Virus record (IMG/VR): IMGVR_UViG_3300027833_000132
Location: 1 to 34,199 of that record
Length of the DNA: 34,199 nucleotides
Origin: a virus
Direction: 5' to 3' (one strand)
Shown here: positions 33,061 through 34,199 of the stretch, piece after piece
Position numbering within the stretch: the first letter of the stretch is position 1
Layout: each line of letters begins with the position of its first letter
Notes under the pieces: generated by a model
Told to the model about the DNA's origin: nothing
The model's database searches: none
What the model saw: only the letters and a program-made list of their open reading frames with translations
Position numbers and translations under genes: made by a program

Positions 33061-34116
33061 TTAAAGTAGCGGATCATAATAAGTATCTTCAATGTTTCCT
33101 GGGTCATGAAAAGCGTTGTAAAAAGCAATGATATTATAATTACCACCACCTGGAAAACCACTAGATGAAAAGGAACTGGTTGGATAACTTCCGCATCTCC
33201 ATCCTGTTCCATTAAAAGCAACCTCAGATCCTGCACTACTGTTTGTTTGATATATTGTGTTTCCTATAGTCCAAGAACTTCCTGCACATTGATGAATATA
33301 AGCAGTACTCCAAGATGAACTATTAAATCTTTGATTATAACCGGCACTCCAAGCACTTTGTTTAGAACCATATTGGTAAGCGGTTGAAGAACCACTTCCT
33401 AATATCGGTACTGCATACATTGTTCCATTATAAGAACAAGACCCGTTAACATAGAACTGATCAAATGAAGCATATCTTGTTGCATTTGCATTTGGGGTTG
33501 ATCCAAAATATATTGTTAAATCTGAACCAGAATTAAGGGTTCCTGTAAATGTTTGGTATCCTGTTGACGTATGAGTATGAACTAATGTTTGATTTATTAA
33601 AGTGTATCCTGTAGTTGAGGTCTGAGTTCCTTTATATATTTTTAATTCACAGTGATCGCTATATTGTCTGTAAACTCTAATATTATAAGTTACTGAACCA
33701 GTAGAATTGTTTCTATACCTACCAAACCTTGAGATGTAATCTAACGAATTTGAAGCACCTGTCATTATTGCTCCGGTCGCCCCCGCAATAGCGGTTGCAC
33801 TACTACAACCTGTTTGTGTTCCAGGGGTTAAAAAGGTAGTGTCTATAATTAATAAACATTTACCAGTTGAACCTGAAGCATCGTGATCATAACCGTACCA
33901 CTCACTCATAGCGTGAGGTGCAACCGAGTCAGGTTTATTTGCAGAATTTGTATTAGTAGCATCATAATCTTCACCATTAACAGTAGTCGCACCACCCAAA
34001 GTAATGTCTTTTAGACTATACGGACCGTAACTAGTGTCCACATCAGTATAGTCATTTTCTAACTTTTCTGCTGCTAAAGCAGAAATATTTAAGGTTCCAC
34101 TGCTAGGTACTGCCAT
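33061..34116 (-). CDS. Ser/Gly/Asn-rich virion surface or fibre protein (351 aa)
   Basis: AVPSSGTLNISALAAEKLEN then YGPYSLKDITLGG is an N-terminal pattern seen in structural proteins of marine phages, and PHAMSEWYGYDHDASG marks the end of that ~80-residue domain. The rest is beta-rich and very high in Ser, Thr, Gly, Asn and Tyr (TSTTGYTLINQTLVHTHTST, SSFSSSGFPGGGNYNII), as in fibres, decoration proteins or adhesins. The start follows directly on the upstream gene's stop. The Ser/Thr/Asn richness beside a glycosyltransferase gene suggests it could be a glycosylation substrate, which is inference. Confidence 0.6.
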   Translation of the reverse strand: MAVPSSGTLNISALAAEKLENDYTDVDTSYGPYSLKDITLGGATTVNGEDYDATNTNSANKPDSVAPHAMSEWYGYDHDASGSTGKCLLIIDTTFLTPGTQTGCSSATAIAGATGAIMTGASNSLDYISRFGRYRNNSTGSVTYNIRVYRQYSDHCELKIYKGTQTSTTGYTLINQTLVHTHTSTGYQTFTGTLNSGSDLTIYFGSTPNANATRYASFDQFYVNGSCSYNGTMYAVPILGSGSSTAYQYGSKQSAWSAGYNQRFNSSSWSTAYIHQCAGSSWTIGNTIYQTNSSAGSEVAFNGTGWRCGSYPTSSFSSSGFPGGGNYNIIAFYNAFHDPGNIEDTYYDPLL

Positions 34117-34199
34117 TTATTCTTCGTTTTGTGCATTCTGTGCATCTATTTCTTCTTGACCTGGAGGTAATTCTTCCCAAGGCATTTTTTCTGGTTTTA
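34117..34199 (-). CDS. C-terminal fragment of a late gene cut by the right window edge
   Basis: Reading leftward on the minus strand, an open frame enters from the edge and stops at TAA (34119-34117). It gives a 26-residue tail, KPEKMPWEELPPGQEEIDAQ plus a short acidic end. The stop abuts the ATG of the next gene with no gap. The acidic, proline-containing tail is typical of structural protein C termini such as a portal or scaffold, but too little is present to identify it. Confidence 0.55.
   Translation of the reverse strand, partial: KPEKMPWEELPPGQEEIDAQNAQNEE

Noticed and set aside
1-34199. CRISPR arrays, rRNA, tRNA or insertion sequences
   Set aside because: No regularly spaced repeat with unique spacers, no cloverleaf and no transposase was seen on either strand; the only tandem array is the gapless 11-bp block at 10158.

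Overview
The window reads as most of a temperate, probably short-tailed (podovirus-like) bacteriophage of a Bacteroidota host, most likely a flavobacterium. The pointers are clear AT-richness, a DUF3127-type single-strand-binding protein ending in DLPF, Bacteroidota-style tail modules (a DUF1566/Lcl domain and FN3-like 'GFVYS...TYY.RAYA' repeats), structural proteins resembling those of crAss-like and other Bacteroidota phages, a match to the Bacteroidota -7 promoter element (TAnnTTTG) before the integrase, and weak Shine-Dalgarno sequences. No ribosomal or metabolic host genes are present. Terminase, portal and major capsid genes are not seen and probably lie beyond the right edge.

Layout. 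Positions 1-10028 (+ strand) are a compact early/replication operon of small unknown genes, a DnaA-domain-IV-like DNA-binding protein, a tyrosine recombinase (2366-3316), and a recombination module (annealing protein, ribbon-helix-helix protein and YqaJ/lambda-type exonuclease). It continues with a small OB-fold protein, a DnaD-like initiator/loader, a T7 gp4-like primase-helicase, a PD-(D/E)XK resolvase-like nuclease, a DUF3127 SSB and an Nmad1/DUF1599 protein. Many genes overlap by ATGA, implying translational coupling. Three good genes of only 33, 57 and 50 codons lie in this part (273-374, 1252-1425, 4284-4436).

Positions 10029-10338 are a structured intergenic region before a second tyrosine recombinase, the likely phage integrase (10339-11610). 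It holds four perfect-length 11-bp tandem units, TATCCCA-N-GGG, in which N is C, A, T, G in turn. Two 20-bp GGGAC-containing direct repeats lie near its two ends. This is the best candidate for attP, recombination-control or origin DNA.

Positions 34199-11600 (- strand) are the late operon, read leftward: a gene cut by the window edge, a virion surface-type protein, a GT-A glycosyltransferase, a coiled-coil protein, three head-tail connector/ring-type proteins, a 1749-aa tail protein with FN3-like repeats, a 498-aa DUF1566 tail protein, three putative internal/ejected proteins including a 2652-aa polyvalent protein with an HEFGH zinc-protease motif, and a lysis cassette (amidase, small hydrophobic protein, holin). 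Early and late operons converge and overlap by 11 bp at 11600-11610.

The genes fit together as a phage that can integrate, replicates with its own initiator, primase-helicase and SSB, recombines with a Red-like pair, assembles a tail with a lectin-fold candidate adhesin, injects large internal proteins, and lyses with a T7-lysozyme-like amidase. All assignments come from reading motifs; no database search was run.
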